Shown: positions 22,977 through 32,281, counted from the first letter of the stretch. The stretch: 33,724 bases of DNA from an uncultured Collinsella sp. (GCA_958437495.1 CAUBOH010000020.1:1-33724), one strand, 5' to 3'. Translations and numbers: made by a program. Notes: generated from the sequence alone by a model not told the origin.

Positions 22977-25856
22977 TTACTGGGCGTCGAGTTGCGCCTG
23001 ACGCTCACGGTCGCGCACGAGCAGCGGTGCCAAGAACTTGCCCGTGTAACTCTGCGAACATGCCGCGACCTGCTCCGGCGTACCCGAGACCACGACGGTT
23101 CCGCCGCCATTGCCGCCCTCGGGACCCATATCAATCAGACGGTCGGCAACCTTGATGACATCGAGATTGTGCTCGATCACCAGAACCGTGTTGCCCGCAT
23201 CGACCAGGCGCTGCAGCACGTCGAGCAACTGGCGGACATCCTCAAAATGGAGACCGGTCGTCGGCTCATCCAGAATGTAGAACGTCTTACCCGTCTGACG
23301 GCGGTGGAGTTCCTTGGCAAGCTTTACGCGCTGCGCCTCGCCGCCCGAAAGCGTCGTTGCCGGCTGGCCCAAACTCACATACCCCAGGCCCACATCATAC
23401 AGAGTCTGGAGCTTGCGCTTAATCTGGGGAATATTGCCAAAGAAAGCTAGCGCCTCGGTGACGCTCATGTCGAGCACGTCAGAGATGGTCTTACCACGGT
23501 AGGTGACCTCAAGCGTCTCGCGATTATAGCGCTTGCCGCCGCAGACCTCGCAGGGGACATAGATATCGGGAAGGAAGTGCATCTCGATCTTAATTTGTCC
23601 GTCGCCCTTGCATGCTTCGCAGCGGCCGCCGCTCACGTTAAAGGAGAAACGTCCCGGCGAGTAGCCGCGCGCCTTCGACTCCGGTGTGCTCGCAAACAGC
23701 GCGCGCAGATCATCCCACAGGCCAATGTACGTAGCGGGATTGGAACGCGGTGTACGGCCGATCGGCGACTGGTCAATGTCGATCACCTTATCGATGCACT
23801 CGATACCCTCGAGCTTTTTGTACGGGCCCACAGGACGCGTCGAGCGATGAATGGCATTCGTAAGGGCAGGCGCGATGGTGTCGGTAACCAGGGAGCTCTT
23901 GCCCGATCCCGACACGCCGGTAACGACCGTAAGCGTACCGAACTCAATCTTGGCGGTAACGTTTTTAAGGTTGTTGGCACGGGCGCCCGTGATCTTAAGG
24001 CAGCCGCGACCGGGCTTGCGGCGCTTATCGGGAACCCGAATCATTCGCTTGCCAGTCAGGTAGGCACCCGTCATCGATTCGGGGCACGCCATGATATCGG
24101 CAGGCGTTCCCGCGGCGACCACGTGTCCGCCGTTCACGCCCGCGCCGGGGCCCATGTCGATCACATAGTCGGCAGCACGAATCGTATCCTCATCATGCTC
24201 GACGACGATGACGGTATTGCCGATATCGCGCAGGCGCTCAAGCGTCTTGATCAGGCGCTCGTTATCGCGCTGATGAAGGCCGATCGATGGCTCGTCCAAA
24301 ATGTACAGGACACCCATGAGACCGGCGCCGATCTGCGTTGCCAGGCGAATGCGCTGGGCCTCGCCTCCGGAAAGCGTCGCCGAGGCACGGTCGAGGGTCA
24401 GATAGTCGAGTCCGACATCGACCAGAAAGCGCAGGCGCTCCAGGATTTCCTTAACGATACGCCCGCCGATAAATTGTTGGCGCTCGGTAAGCTCCAGGCC
24501 CTCAAAAAACTCGAGCGACTCGCGGCACGACAGGCAGCAGACCTCGTAAATGGACTTACCGCCTACGGTAACGGCGAGCATCTCGGGGCGCAGACGAGCA
24601 CCATGGCAACTCGAGCACGGCTCCTCGCGAATGTACTTCTCCAAGCGCGCCCTGGTGTTCTCATTCGTCGTCTCGTTATAGCGCTCGTACAGGATATTGC
24701 GCACGCCCGAGAACTTGGTGTCCCACTGGCTGCGACGCCCATCGAGCTTTTGATAGTCGACCGAAATCTTCTGGTCGCCCATGCCGTCTAAAAACGCGCG
24801 ACGCACCCGCGGAGGCAGATCCTCCCACGGCGTATCGACGCTCACCTTAAAGTGTTTGCAGACCGCAGCGAAAATCTGCGGATAGTAGTTAGAGTTGCCA
24901 AACAGGCTGCCAAAGACCCCGTCGGCGATCGACTTCGAGGGGTCTTCGATTAGCGCTTCGGCATCGACCGTCTTCTTAAAGCCCAGGCCATCGCACTCGG
25001 GGCACGCGCCATAGGGCGCGTTGAACGAGAAATCGCGCGGCTGCAGATCATCGATGGAGTGTCCATGCTCCGGGCACGCCAGCGCCAGCGAATACTCCAG
25101 CAACTCGCCTTCGGTCCCCTCGGGAGCGTCGCGGTCGGGCAGCAAGTATACGTTCACATTGCCGTGCGCCAGCGCAGTAGCCTGTTCAACGGACTCGGCA
25201 ATACGGCCCAGGGAGTTCTCGCGAATCACGATACGGTCAACCACGACCTCGATATCGTGCTTGAATTTCTTATCCAAATCGATAGGGTCATCAAGCGAGC
25301 GAACCTCGCCGTCGACGCGCACGCGGCTAAAGCCCTCGGCGCGAAGATCCTCGAACAGCTTGGCATACTCGCCCTTGCGACCGCGAACCACCGGTGCCAG
25401 CACGAACGCGCGGCGGCCCTCCCCCGCAGCCAGAACTTTATCGGCAACCTGGTCGGTCGTCTGGCGCTCGATGATGCGACCGCACTCGGGGCAGTGCGGC
25501 GTACCGACGCGAGCAAACAGCAGTCGCAGGTAGTCATAAATCTCGGTTACGGTACCCACCGTCGATCGAGGATTCTTGGATGTCGTCTTTTGGTCAATCG
25601 ACACGGCAGGCGACAGACCGTCAATCGAATCCAGGTCGGGCTTGTCCATCTGGCCCAAGAACTGGCGAGCATAGCTCGACAGGCTCTCAACATAGCGGCG
25701 CTGGCCCTCGGCATAGATTGTGTCAAACGCCAGCGAGCTCTTGCCCGAGCCGGAAAGGCCGGTAATGACCACGAGTTGGTCGCGTGGAATGGATACATCG
25801 ATATCGCGCAAGTTGTGCTCACGCGCACCGCGAATAACGATAGAGGAATCAGACAT
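22977..25856 (-). CDS. uvrA: Excinuclease ABC subunit A
   Basis: The 959-residue damage-recognition ATPase of nucleotide-excision repair. Two ABC modules are present: first Walker A GLSGSGKSSLAFDT, second GVSGSGKSSLVTDT, with signatures LSGGEAQRIRLA and LSGGEAQRVKLA and Walker B ILDEPSIGLHQRD and ILDEPTTGLHFED. Zinc-binding cysteine pairs are seen in CPECGR, CPECDGLGF, CSSCHGARL and CEACKGDGQ with CEVCGGKRY. Start ATG with AAGGAG at 6 bases. Divergent from mrp across a 259-base gap. Confidence 0.98.
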   Translation of the reverse strand: MSDSSIVIRGAREHNLRDIDVSIPRDQLVVITGLSGSGKSSLAFDTIYAEGQRRYVESLSSYARQFLGQMDKPDLDSIDGLSPAVSIDQKTTSKNPRSTVGTVTEIYDYLRLLFARVGTPHCPECGRIIERQTTDQVADKVLAAGEGRRAFVLAPVVRGRKGEYAKLFEDLRAEGFSRVRVDGEVRSLDDPIDLDKKFKHDIEVVVDRIVIRENSLGRIAESVEQATALAHGNVNVYLLPDRDAPEGTEGELLEYSLALACPEHGHSIDDLQPRDFSFNAPYGACPECDGLGFKKTVDAEALIEDPSKSIADGVFGSLFGNSNYYPQIFAAVCKHFKVSVDTPWEDLPPRVRRAFLDGMGDQKISVDYQKLDGRRSQWDTKFSGVRNILYERYNETTNENTRARLEKYIREEPCSSCHGARLRPEMLAVTVGGKSIYEVCCLSCRESLEFFEGLELTERQQFIGGRIVKEILERLRFLVDVGLDYLTLDRASATLSGGEAQRIRLATQIGAGLMGVLYILDEPSIGLHQRDNERLIKTLERLRDIGNTVIVVEHDEDTIRAADYVIDMGPGAGVNGGHVVAAGTPADIMACPESMTGAYLTGKRMIRVPDKRRKPGRGCLKITGARANNLKNVTAKIEFGTLTVVTGVSGSGKSSLVTDTIAPALTNAIHRSTRPVGPYKKLEGIECIDKVIDIDQSPIGRTPRSNPATYIGLWDDLRALFASTPESKARGYSPGRFSFNVSGGRCEACKGDGQIKIEMHFLPDIYVPCEVCGGKRYNRETLEVTYRGKTISDVLDMSVTEALAFFGNIPQIKRKLQTLYDVGLGYVSLGQPATTLSGGEAQRVKLAKELHRRQTGKTFYILDEPTTGLHFEDVRQLLDVLQRLVDAGNTVLVIEHNLDVIKVADRLIDMGPEGGNGGGTVVVSGTPEQVAACSQSYTGKFLAPLLVRDRERQAQLDAQ

Positions 25857-25918
25857 GGAAGCTCCTTGCCTCCTAAAACTTCAAATCACACCGTCGATGA
25901 GTTTAGCGCACTCAACGC

Positions 25919-25930
25919 GCACAGATGTTC
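25919..25930. promoter_or_regulatory. Near-match to a Gram-positive LexA box upstream of uvrA
   Basis: GAAC-ATCT-GTGC on the minus strand differs at one base from the GAAC-N4-GTTC pattern of Gram-positive/mycobacterial SOS boxes and lies 63 bases before uvrA, a gene often SOS-controlled. A single imperfect site is weak evidence. Confidence 0.3.
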
Positions 25931-26031
25931 GTAATACAAGATTCTCAGACCTTTTGCTTTATCCGACACGCGCACGTCGCATACCCGACCCATGCTTTCG
26001 AATGCCATCGATCGCCCGCCGCGCATCACAA

Positions 26032-26061
26032 ATGACTCCCGTTCGCAAACGAGGGTACAAT
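26032..26061 (+). promoter_or_regulatory. Candidate promoter of mrp
   Basis: ATGACT (26032-26037) and TACAAT (26056-26061) with an 18-base spacer, about 55 bases before the mrp start. This is one of the better -35/-10 pairs in the window. Confidence 0.55.
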
Positions 26062-26115
26062 GACGCTCGTGTCACATCGTGGGGCCTTGCCCCAACGCAT
26101 ACAAAGGAGTCAGAT

Positions 26116-26946
26116 ATGGGTTGCGAGCACGCACAGGCGGCCGGCGGACAAACCGCACCGCAGGAATTTGAAGAGAACACGCTATCTGAGGTCAAGCGCG
26201 TCATCGCCGTGTTATCCGGCAAGGGCGGCGTCGGCAAGTCGTTCGTCACCGGTGCCATCGCCACCGAGCTTGCCCGCCGCGGCAACAAAGTCGGCATCCT
26301 CGATGCCGACATCACCGGCCCCTCCATCCCCAAGATGTTCGGTATGAGCGGACGTCATGTCCATGCTCTTGGCAATCTTATGCTGCCCGAGATCTCAGAG
26401 CACGGGGTCAAGGTCATGAGCTCCAACCTGCTGCTCCAAAACGAAACCGATCCCGTCCTCTGGCGTGGCCCGGTTATCGCGGGTGCCATCAGGCAGTTCT
26501 GGAGCGAAACCTCATGGGGCCCCATCGACTACCTGCTGGTCGACATGCCTCCGGGAACGGGCGACGTCGCCCTCACTGTCTTCCAGTCGCTGCCCGTCGA
26601 TGGCATCGTCATCGTCACGAGCCCGCAAGACTTGGTCTCGATGATCGTCGCCAAGGCAGTCAACATGGCCGAGAAGATGAACGTCCCCATTCTGGGCGTT
26701 GTCGAGAACATGAGCTATATCGAGTGCCCCGACTGCGGCAAGAAGATCGAGGTCTTTGGTAAGAGCAAGCTCCCCGAAGTCGCCGAGCGCTACAACCTCG
26801 ACATCTTGGGTCAGCTTCCCATCAATCCCTCACTCGCCGAGGCCTGCGATAAAGGCGAGGTTGAGACCGCGCTGCCCGATGGCATGCTGCCCAAGGCCGT
26901 CTCTGCCGTCGAAGCCATCGCCCCGCACGAGACCGACGAGGCCTAA
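26116..26946 (+). CDS. mrp: Mrp/NBP35-family Fe-S cluster carrier ATPase
   Basis: A 276-residue P-loop protein of the Mrp/ApbC group, which carries and delivers iron-sulfur clusters. It has the deviant Walker A GKGGVGKS (residues 35-42), the LDADITGPSIPKMFG block, DMPPGTGD and the cluster-ligating CxxC in ECPDCGKK (Cys204, Cys207). The N-terminal MIP18-like domain present in some Mrp proteins is absent. The ATG before GCEHAQ has AAGGAG at 7 bases; the frame stays open upstream to 25720, but that part overlaps uvrA and is a shadow. It is followed without a gap by a flavoprotein gene. Confidence 0.94.
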   Translation: MGCEHAQAAGGQTAPQEFEENTLSEVKRVIAVLSGKGGVGKSFVTGAIATELARRGNKVGILDADITGPSIPKMFGMSGRHVHALGNLMLPEISEHGVKVMSSNLLLQNETDPVLWRGPVIAGAIRQFWSETSWGPIDYLLVDMPPGTGDVALTVFQSLPVDGIVIVTSPQDLVSMIVAKAVNMAEKMNVPILGVVENMSYIECPDCGKKIEVFGKSKLPEVAERYNLDILGQLPINPSLAEACDKGEVETALPDGMLPKAVSAVEAIAPHETDEA

Positions 26947-28218
26947 GTGAACACGAGCGCCTTCTATGACGTCCTGGTAATCGGCGGCGGGGCCTCGGGT
27001 CTCGCCGCCGCCATTACGGCCGCACGCGCTGGCAAAAGCGCCTGTATCGTTGAGCGCGATGTCGCCTGCGGCCTTAAACTCCTTGCGACCGGCAACGGCC
27101 GCTGCAATCTCTCCAACGAATCGATTGCTCCTCAGCGGTACAACCACCCCGCTTTCGTCGAATCCGTCATGGGCCCCCGGCCCGAACAAGAGCTTATGGG
27201 CTTCTTCTCCTCGCTGGGCATCATGACGGCCTCCGAGGAAGGTCGACTGTACCCACGCTCCCTTCGCGCCGAGTCGGTGCGCGACGCGCTTCTCAACGTC
27301 TGCAATCGTCTGGGCATCACCTTAATCTGCGGAGCCAATGTTGCCACGGCGCACAAAGATCCCGAGGGCTGGACGCTCCAAATAGACCGCCCCGCACGGG
27401 CGCTCAAGGCAAAAAAGCACGACGACCGAAAATCGGAACTCCGCTCGCTTCGGAAGGCGCTCGCCGACACCCCTCGCAAAAACATGACCTTGCAGGCACA
27501 TGCCGTAATTATCGCCACGGGAGGCAACCCCGCCGGCATCGCCGAAACGTTTAGCCTCCCCCTAACGCCGCCGCGCCCCGTTCTCTGCCCCGTGTCGGCA
27601 TCGGTCGTCGGCGACCGGATGGCCCTCAAGACGTTGGATGGCCTACGCGTTCGCGCCCGCTTGACGCTCACCCGCAATCACGAGGATCTCTGGTGCGAAG
27701 ACGGCGAGGTGCTGTTCCGGACCTTCGGCATCTCAGGTGTCGCCGCCTTCAACCTCTCCCGACGCATCCAGCACGGCGACACGATCCTGCTCGACGTTTT
27801 CCCCGACCTCTCCAATGACGAGCTGCTCGATATGCTCAACCGACGCGTTGAACTGCTCGGCCGCTTTTCGCCCCACGACCCCCGCTGGCTCGATGGTATG
27901 CTCGCTCCGCAACTCTCCCGCGTCGTCTGCACGGCGTTCGAACAGTGCCATCCTGGCTCCAACGATGTCATTCATCTAGTCTCGATCCTCAAGCACTTTA
28001 AGCTGCTTGTCGAGGGAACGGCCGAGGAGCGCTCGGCACAGGTCACACGTGGCGGCATACCCATCGAGACCGTCTCGATACCCGGCCTTCGCGCGAACGA
28101 CGCAGCCTATGCCCCGCTTTACGTCTGCGGCGAAGCGCTCGATATCGACGCCGACTGCGGTGGCTTCAACCTTGCATGGGCCTGGATTTCGGGCATTCGC
28201 GCTGCCAGTAACCTATAG
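26947..28218 (+). CDS. BaiN/HI0933-family FAD-dependent oxidoreductase
   Basis: A 423-residue flavoprotein of the YhiN/HI0933 family, which includes BaiN, a reductase proposed in bile-acid 7-dehydroxylation in Clostridium scindens. It shows the dinucleotide motif IGGGASGLAAAI, the family hallmark GNGRCNLSN, GRLYPRS, ATGGNPAG and the C-terminal VCGEALDIDADCGGFNLAWAWISG. A GTG start directly follows the mrp stop, with GAGG about 7 bases upstream, so the two are co-translated. The true substrate is not known for most members. Confidence 0.88.
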   Translation: MNTSAFYDVLVIGGGASGLAAAITAARAGKSACIVERDVACGLKLLATGNGRCNLSNESIAPQRYNHPAFVESVMGPRPEQELMGFFSSLGIMTASEEGRLYPRSLRAESVRDALLNVCNRLGITLICGANVATAHKDPEGWTLQIDRPARALKAKKHDDRKSELRSLRKALADTPRKNMTLQAHAVIIATGGNPAGIAETFSLPLTPPRPVLCPVSASVVGDRMALKTLDGLRVRARLTLTRNHEDLWCEDGEVLFRTFGISGVAAFNLSRRIQHGDTILLDVFPDLSNDELLDMLNRRVELLGRFSPHDPRWLDGMLAPQLSRVVCTAFEQCHPGSNDVIHLVSILKHFKLLVEGTAEERSAQVTRGGIPIETVSIPGLRANDAAYAPLYVCGEALDIDADCGGFNLAWAWISGIRAASNL

Positions 28219-28228
28219 CCGCGCAGTC

Positions 28229-28234
28229 TATAAT
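28229..28234 (+). promoter_or_regulatory. Perfect -10 box before the COG2509-type gene
   Basis: TATAAT lies just after the previous stop codon and ahead of a terminator-like hairpin. The -35 region (CAGTAA at 17 bases) is poor. Confidence 0.4.
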
Positions 28235-28247
28235 CAAAACGCATTCG

Positions 28248-28279
28248 GGCCGTCTGGGACACCGGGCGGCCTCTTTCTT
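28248..28279 (+). terminator. Terminator or attenuator between the two flavoprotein genes
   Basis: A 10-bp stem with two G-T pairs (GGCCGTCTGG / CCGGGCGGCC, loop GACA) followed by TCTTTCTT on the plus strand. It ends the mrp transcript; because a TATAAT lies upstream of it, it could also attenuate the next gene. Confidence 0.65.
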
Positions 28280-28297
28280 GCATCTAAGGAGACCTCG

Positions 28298-29938
28298 ATG
28301 ATCGAAATCACCCAAGTCAATGCGTCGCTCGATGAAGCCGGCGATGAAAAAGCTTGCCTTATCGTTGGTAAGCGAGTCGCCAAACGCGTCCTACGTTGCA
28401 AAGACTCCGAGATCAAGTCCATCGAGCTCCACCGCAAGTCCATCGATGCCCGCAAAAAACGAGACGTTCATTTTATTCTGAGCTTTCGTGTTGAGCTGAC
28501 GAGCCCAAACATCGAGCAGACAGTGCTCGGCAGCGTGGCCGAGCACGACCGCTCACGTGTGCGCACGATAGACGACAATGAGCCTTCATTCCCCTCCCCC
28601 GTTTCCGGCGCACCCAAAGAGCGCCCCGTCGTCGTCGGTGCCGGATGCGCTGGCCTTTTCGCCGCACTCACCCTTGCCGAAGCAGGTCTGAAGCCCTTGC
28701 TTATCGAACGGGGCGACCCGGCGCTTCGCCGCTCGCAGGCAATCGACCTCTTCCTGAAGGAGCGCATCCTCGACCCCGAGAGCAATATCCAGTTTGGCTT
28801 GGGCGGCGCGGGGACTTTCTCGGATGGCAAACTCAATACGGGAACCAAAAATCCCGCCCATCGCCTTATCCTGGACACCTTCGTCGAAGCGGGCGCACCC
28901 CGAGACATTCTGTGGGATGCCAAGCCGCACATTGGCTCCGACATCCTTCCCACAGTTGTCACCAATATTTCCCAACGCATCGAACGGCTCGGAGGTGTCG
29001 TCCGCTATCGAACGAAGCTCGTTGACATTCGCGCCGACGCGTCCGGCGCCATCACCGGCATCGATGTCCAGACGTCTCAACATGCCGCGACTGAGCAAAT
29101 CGCCACGAAGCACCTTATCCTTGCCTGCGGTCATTCCGCCCGCGACGTATTCGAGCTCCTCAAGGACCATGGCGTAGCCCTCGCGCAAAAAACCTTTGCC
29201 ATGGGCGTACGCATCGAGCACCCACAGCTCGATATCGATCGAGCCCAATATGGCCCTTCGGCGGGGCATCCTGCCCTCGGAGCAGCCCCCTACAAGCTCG
29301 TCGCCCATCTTCCCAACGAGCGCAGCGTGTTCTCGTTTTGCATGTGCCCCGGCGGGCAGGTTGTCGCCGCCTCTTCCGAGCCGGGCCACCTGTGCGTCAA
29401 CGGCGCCAGTCTCAATGCCCGCAACGGCCGTAACGCAAATGCCGCCCTGCTCGTTAACGTCGCGCCCGAAGACCTTCCCGGCGATGACCCTCTCGCGGGC
29501 GTTGAACTCCAGTGCGCTTGCGAGCAGGCTGCCTACCGCCTGGGCGGCTCTAACTGGAATGCACCGGCACAGCTCGTCGGCGATTTCCTTGCAAAACGTC
29601 CCAGCACGGCATGTGGAAAGGTTAAGCCCACCTATCCGCTCGGTGTGACATGGACAGCAATTGACGAGGCACTACCGCAGCATATCGTCGAGTCGCTTCG
29701 CCTGGGAATTCCCCTGCTTGGAAAAAAGCTACGGGGCTACGACCGTCCCGATGCCGTGCTTACCGGCGTGGAGACGCGTTCGAGCTCCCCGGTCACCGTC
29801 ACCCGAGATCGCGCGTGTCACGCTGTGGCGACTCCAGGCCTCTACCCTTGCGGCGAGGGAGCAGGATATGCCGGCGGCATCATGAGCGCCGCCACCGATG
29901 GCATCCGGTGCGCCGAAGCCCTGATTGCAGACCTCTAG
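28298..29938 (+). CDS. NAD(P)/FAD-dependent oxidoreductase, COG2509-type
   Basis: A 546-residue flavoprotein. An N-terminal domain of about 100 residues (VGKRVAKRVLRCKDSEIKSIELHRKSIDARKKRDVHFILSFRV) precedes the FAD-binding motif VVGAGCAGLFAALTLAEAG at about residue 114, then FGLGGAGTFSDGKLNTGTK and the C-terminal GLYPCGEGAGYAGGIMSAATDGIRCAEAL, all typical of this uncharacterised dehydrogenase family. The ATG before IEITQVN has AAGGAG at 7 bases; the longer opening to 28007 overlaps the previous gene and is a shadow. Reaction unknown. Confidence 0.88.
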   Translation: MIEITQVNASLDEAGDEKACLIVGKRVAKRVLRCKDSEIKSIELHRKSIDARKKRDVHFILSFRVELTSPNIEQTVLGSVAEHDRSRVRTIDDNEPSFPSPVSGAPKERPVVVGAGCAGLFAALTLAEAGLKPLLIERGDPALRRSQAIDLFLKERILDPESNIQFGLGGAGTFSDGKLNTGTKNPAHRLILDTFVEAGAPRDILWDAKPHIGSDILPTVVTNISQRIERLGGVVRYRTKLVDIRADASGAITGIDVQTSQHAATEQIATKHLILACGHSARDVFELLKDHGVALAQKTFAMGVRIEHPQLDIDRAQYGPSAGHPALGAAPYKLVAHLPNERSVFSFCMCPGGQVVAASSEPGHLCVNGASLNARNGRNANAALLVNVAPEDLPGDDPLAGVELQCACEQAAYRLGGSNWNAPAQLVGDFLAKRPSTACGKVKPTYPLGVTWTAIDEALPQHIVESLRLGIPLLGKKLRGYDRPDAVLTGVETRSSSPVTVTRDRACHAVATPGLYPCGEGAGYAGGIMSAATDGIRCAEALIADL

Positions 29939-29952
29939 CACACTAAAGACAC

Positions 29953-29984
29953 AGGCCCCGAGCTCAACGAGAAGCTCGGGGCCT
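29953..29984. terminator. Bidirectional terminator between convergent genes
   Basis: A 12-bp perfect stem (AGGCCCCGAGCT / AGCTCGGGGCCT, 8-base loop) lies between the ends of the plus-strand oxidoreductase and minus-strand uvrB. T-tracts are modest on both sides, but the symmetric stem and placement suit termination from both directions. Confidence 0.75.
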
Positions 29985-29989
29985 ACACT

Positions 29990-32230
29990 CTATTTCTTAA
30001 ATCGCGCGCCCTGGCGTTTTCTACCCGAAGCGAACGTGGAACCCTTGCGGGCCTGCGAGCGCAGACGCTCAATCGTTTCGTCCTCGGACGCGCCCTCGAG
30101 CATCGCCCGAATCTGAACGACGGCATCACGCAGGCGCGCCGCCTCCTCAAAGTCCATGGCGGCGGAGGCATTACGCATATCTTCCTCCATGGTCTCGACG
30201 ATCCGCACCAGCTCGTCATGCGGCAGCCCTTCCAGCTGCTCGGCAAGCGTCTGTTCAGGCGTCACCGTCTCTGGCACCCCGCCCTCGCCGCTTTCATCGG
30301 GCGTATAGAACGCACCATGGCCCAGAGAGTCGCCCTTCGAGCGTCCCTTGGACCCCACGGTCTTTTCGGCCTCGGCAATAAAGCTCGAAATGTCGTTGAT
30401 GGCCTTACGCACCGTCTTGGGCACAATGCCGTGCTCTTCGTTGTAGGCCATCTGAATCTCACGGCGACGCTGCGTCTCGTCGATTGCCTCTCTCATCGAA
30501 TCGGTCACGACGTCGGCGTACATGATGACTTCGCCGTCGGCATTACGGGCCGCACGGCCAATCGTCTGAATCAGCGAACGGCGGTTACGCAAGAAACCTT
30601 CCTTATCGGCATCGAGAATTGCCACCAGCGAGACCTCGGGAAGATCCAGACCCTCGCGAAGCAAGTTGATGCCAACCAAAACGTCGATCTTGCCCTCGCG
30701 CAACGTTCGCAGGATCTCGACACGGTCCATCGTCGCCGTATCGGAGTGCATGTAGTTGACCTTAATGCCGGCATCGAGCAGGTGATCGGTCAGATCCTCG
30801 GCCATGCGCTTGGTCAGTGTGGTCACCAGCACGCGCTCCTTGCGGGCCACGCGCTCGCGAATCTCGTCCTCAAGATCGTCAATCTGGCCTCGGACCGGAC
30901 GAACGTCGATCTTGGGATCGAGCAGACCGGTCGGACGAATGATCTGCTCAACATCGTTTTGACTCACGCGCAACTCATAGTCGCCCGGCGTGGCCGAGAC
31001 GTAGATAAACTGGGGAATCCTCGCCTCAAACTCATCGAAGCGAAGCGGACGGTTATCGAGTGCCGACGGAAGACGAAAACCATGCTCAACAAGCGTAACT
31101 TTGCGCGATCGGTCGCCTTCGTGCATACCGCGAATCTGCGGCACCGTCACATGGCTCTCGTCGATGATGCAGAGCATGTCCTTGGGAAAGTAGTCGATCA
31201 GGGTAAACGGCGGCTCGCCCGGTTTACGTCCATCCAGATGGCGCGAGTAGTTCTCGATGCCGTTGCAAAAGCCCATCGTCTCGAGCATCTCGAGGTCATA
31301 ATCGGTCCGCTGCTGCAGGCGCTGTGCCTCGAGCAACTTGTCGGTCGCTTTGAGCTCCGCCACGCGCTTTTCGCATTCTTCGCTGATCGATTTCAGGGCC
31401 GCCTTCACCTTTGGCTTCTCGGTCACGTAGTGCGAAGCCGGCCACACGGGAATCGCTTCGTACTCACGCAACATCTCACCGGTAACCTCATCGATCTCGG
31501 CAATCAGTTCGACCTCGTCACCAAAGAACTCAAAGCGCAACGGATGCTCGGCATAGGGCGGATACACGTCGACGACATCGCCACGCACGCGGAAGGTACC
31601 GCGCGCCAAATCATAGTCATTGCGGTCGTATTGAATGTCGATGAGCGCATGGATAAAGTCATCGCGCTCGAGCGGCACCTTCTTATCGACGTTTGGCGCC
31701 AAGCCCGCATAGTCCTCGGGAGAACCGATGCCATAGATGCACGAGACCGATGCGACGACAATCACATCGCGTCGAGAAAGCAACGATGCCGTCGCCTGAT
31801 GGCGCAGCATCTCGACCTCTTCGTTAATCGAGGAGTCTTTCTCGATATACGTATCACTCTGCGGTACATACGCCTCGGGCTGATAGTAGTCGTAGTACGA
31901 GACGAAGTAGACCACGGCGTTGTTGGGAAAGAATTCTTTGAGCTCGCTCGCAAGCTGGGCGGCAAGGGTTTTGTTGGGGGCCATGACCAGCGTTGGCTTA
32001 CCGAGAGCTTCGATGGTCTTGGCCATGGTAAAGGTCTTGCCCGAGCCGGTTACGCCCAGCAAAACCTGATAGCGGTCTCCGTCCCTCACACCCTGCACAA
32101 GCGACTCAATGGCCTTTGGCTGGGAACCTGCAGGCTCATAGGGAGACACGACCTCAAACGGCACCTCAGAGCCCTCAACGCCAAAGCGTTTGAGCTCTCC
32201 GCCAACACGCTCAACTTCAAAATCCGCCAT
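29990..32230 (-). CDS. uvrB: Excinuclease ABC subunit B
   Basis: The 746-residue helicase-like subunit that verifies DNA damage and recruits UvrC. It has Walker A GVTGSGKTFT, the beta-hairpin block YYDYYQPEAYVPQSDTYIEKDSSIN, the DESH box (CIIDESHVTVPQ), the helicase motif V/VI regions GINLLREGLDLPEVSLVAILDADKEGFLRN and QTIGRAARN, and a C-terminal UVR motif (AMDFEEAARLRDAV). The last 40 residues are a basic tail. Start ATG before ADFEVERVG with AGGAG at 6 bases. It lies 51 bases after the transglycosylase gene; coaE-uvrB proximity is also seen in mycobacteria. Confidence 0.98.
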   Translation of the reverse strand: MADFEVERVGGELKRFGVEGSEVPFEVVSPYEPAGSQPKAIESLVQGVRDGDRYQVLLGVTGSGKTFTMAKTIEALGKPTLVMAPNKTLAAQLASELKEFFPNNAVVYFVSYYDYYQPEAYVPQSDTYIEKDSSINEEVEMLRHQATASLLSRRDVIVVASVSCIYGIGSPEDYAGLAPNVDKKVPLERDDFIHALIDIQYDRNDYDLARGTFRVRGDVVDVYPPYAEHPLRFEFFGDEVELIAEIDEVTGEMLREYEAIPVWPASHYVTEKPKVKAALKSISEECEKRVAELKATDKLLEAQRLQQRTDYDLEMLETMGFCNGIENYSRHLDGRKPGEPPFTLIDYFPKDMLCIIDESHVTVPQIRGMHEGDRSRKVTLVEHGFRLPSALDNRPLRFDEFEARIPQFIYVSATPGDYELRVSQNDVEQIIRPTGLLDPKIDVRPVRGQIDDLEDEIRERVARKERVLVTTLTKRMAEDLTDHLLDAGIKVNYMHSDTATMDRVEILRTLREGKIDVLVGINLLREGLDLPEVSLVAILDADKEGFLRNRRSLIQTIGRAARNADGEVIMYADVVTDSMREAIDETQRRREIQMAYNEEHGIVPKTVRKAINDISSFIAEAEKTVGSKGRSKGDSLGHGAFYTPDESGEGGVPETVTPEQTLAEQLEGLPHDELVRIVETMEEDMRNASAAMDFEEAARLRDAVVQIRAMLEGASEDETIERLRSQARKGSTFASGRKRQGARFKK

Positions 32231-32255
32231 GGATACTCCTAACTCATACATCTGC

Positions 32256-32261
32256 AGTATA
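32256..32261 (-). promoter_or_regulatory. Possible -10 box of uvrB
   Basis: TATACT on the minus strand, 25 bases before the uvrB start, in the 51-base gap after the transglycosylase gene. No convincing -35. Confidence 0.3.
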
Positions 32262-32281
32262 CGCAGGCGGCAGGCATAGTC

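Noticed and set aside
30218..32242. A 674-codon plus-strand frame opposite uvrB
   Set aside because: Antisense shadow of uvrB, which is full length and has all its motifs.
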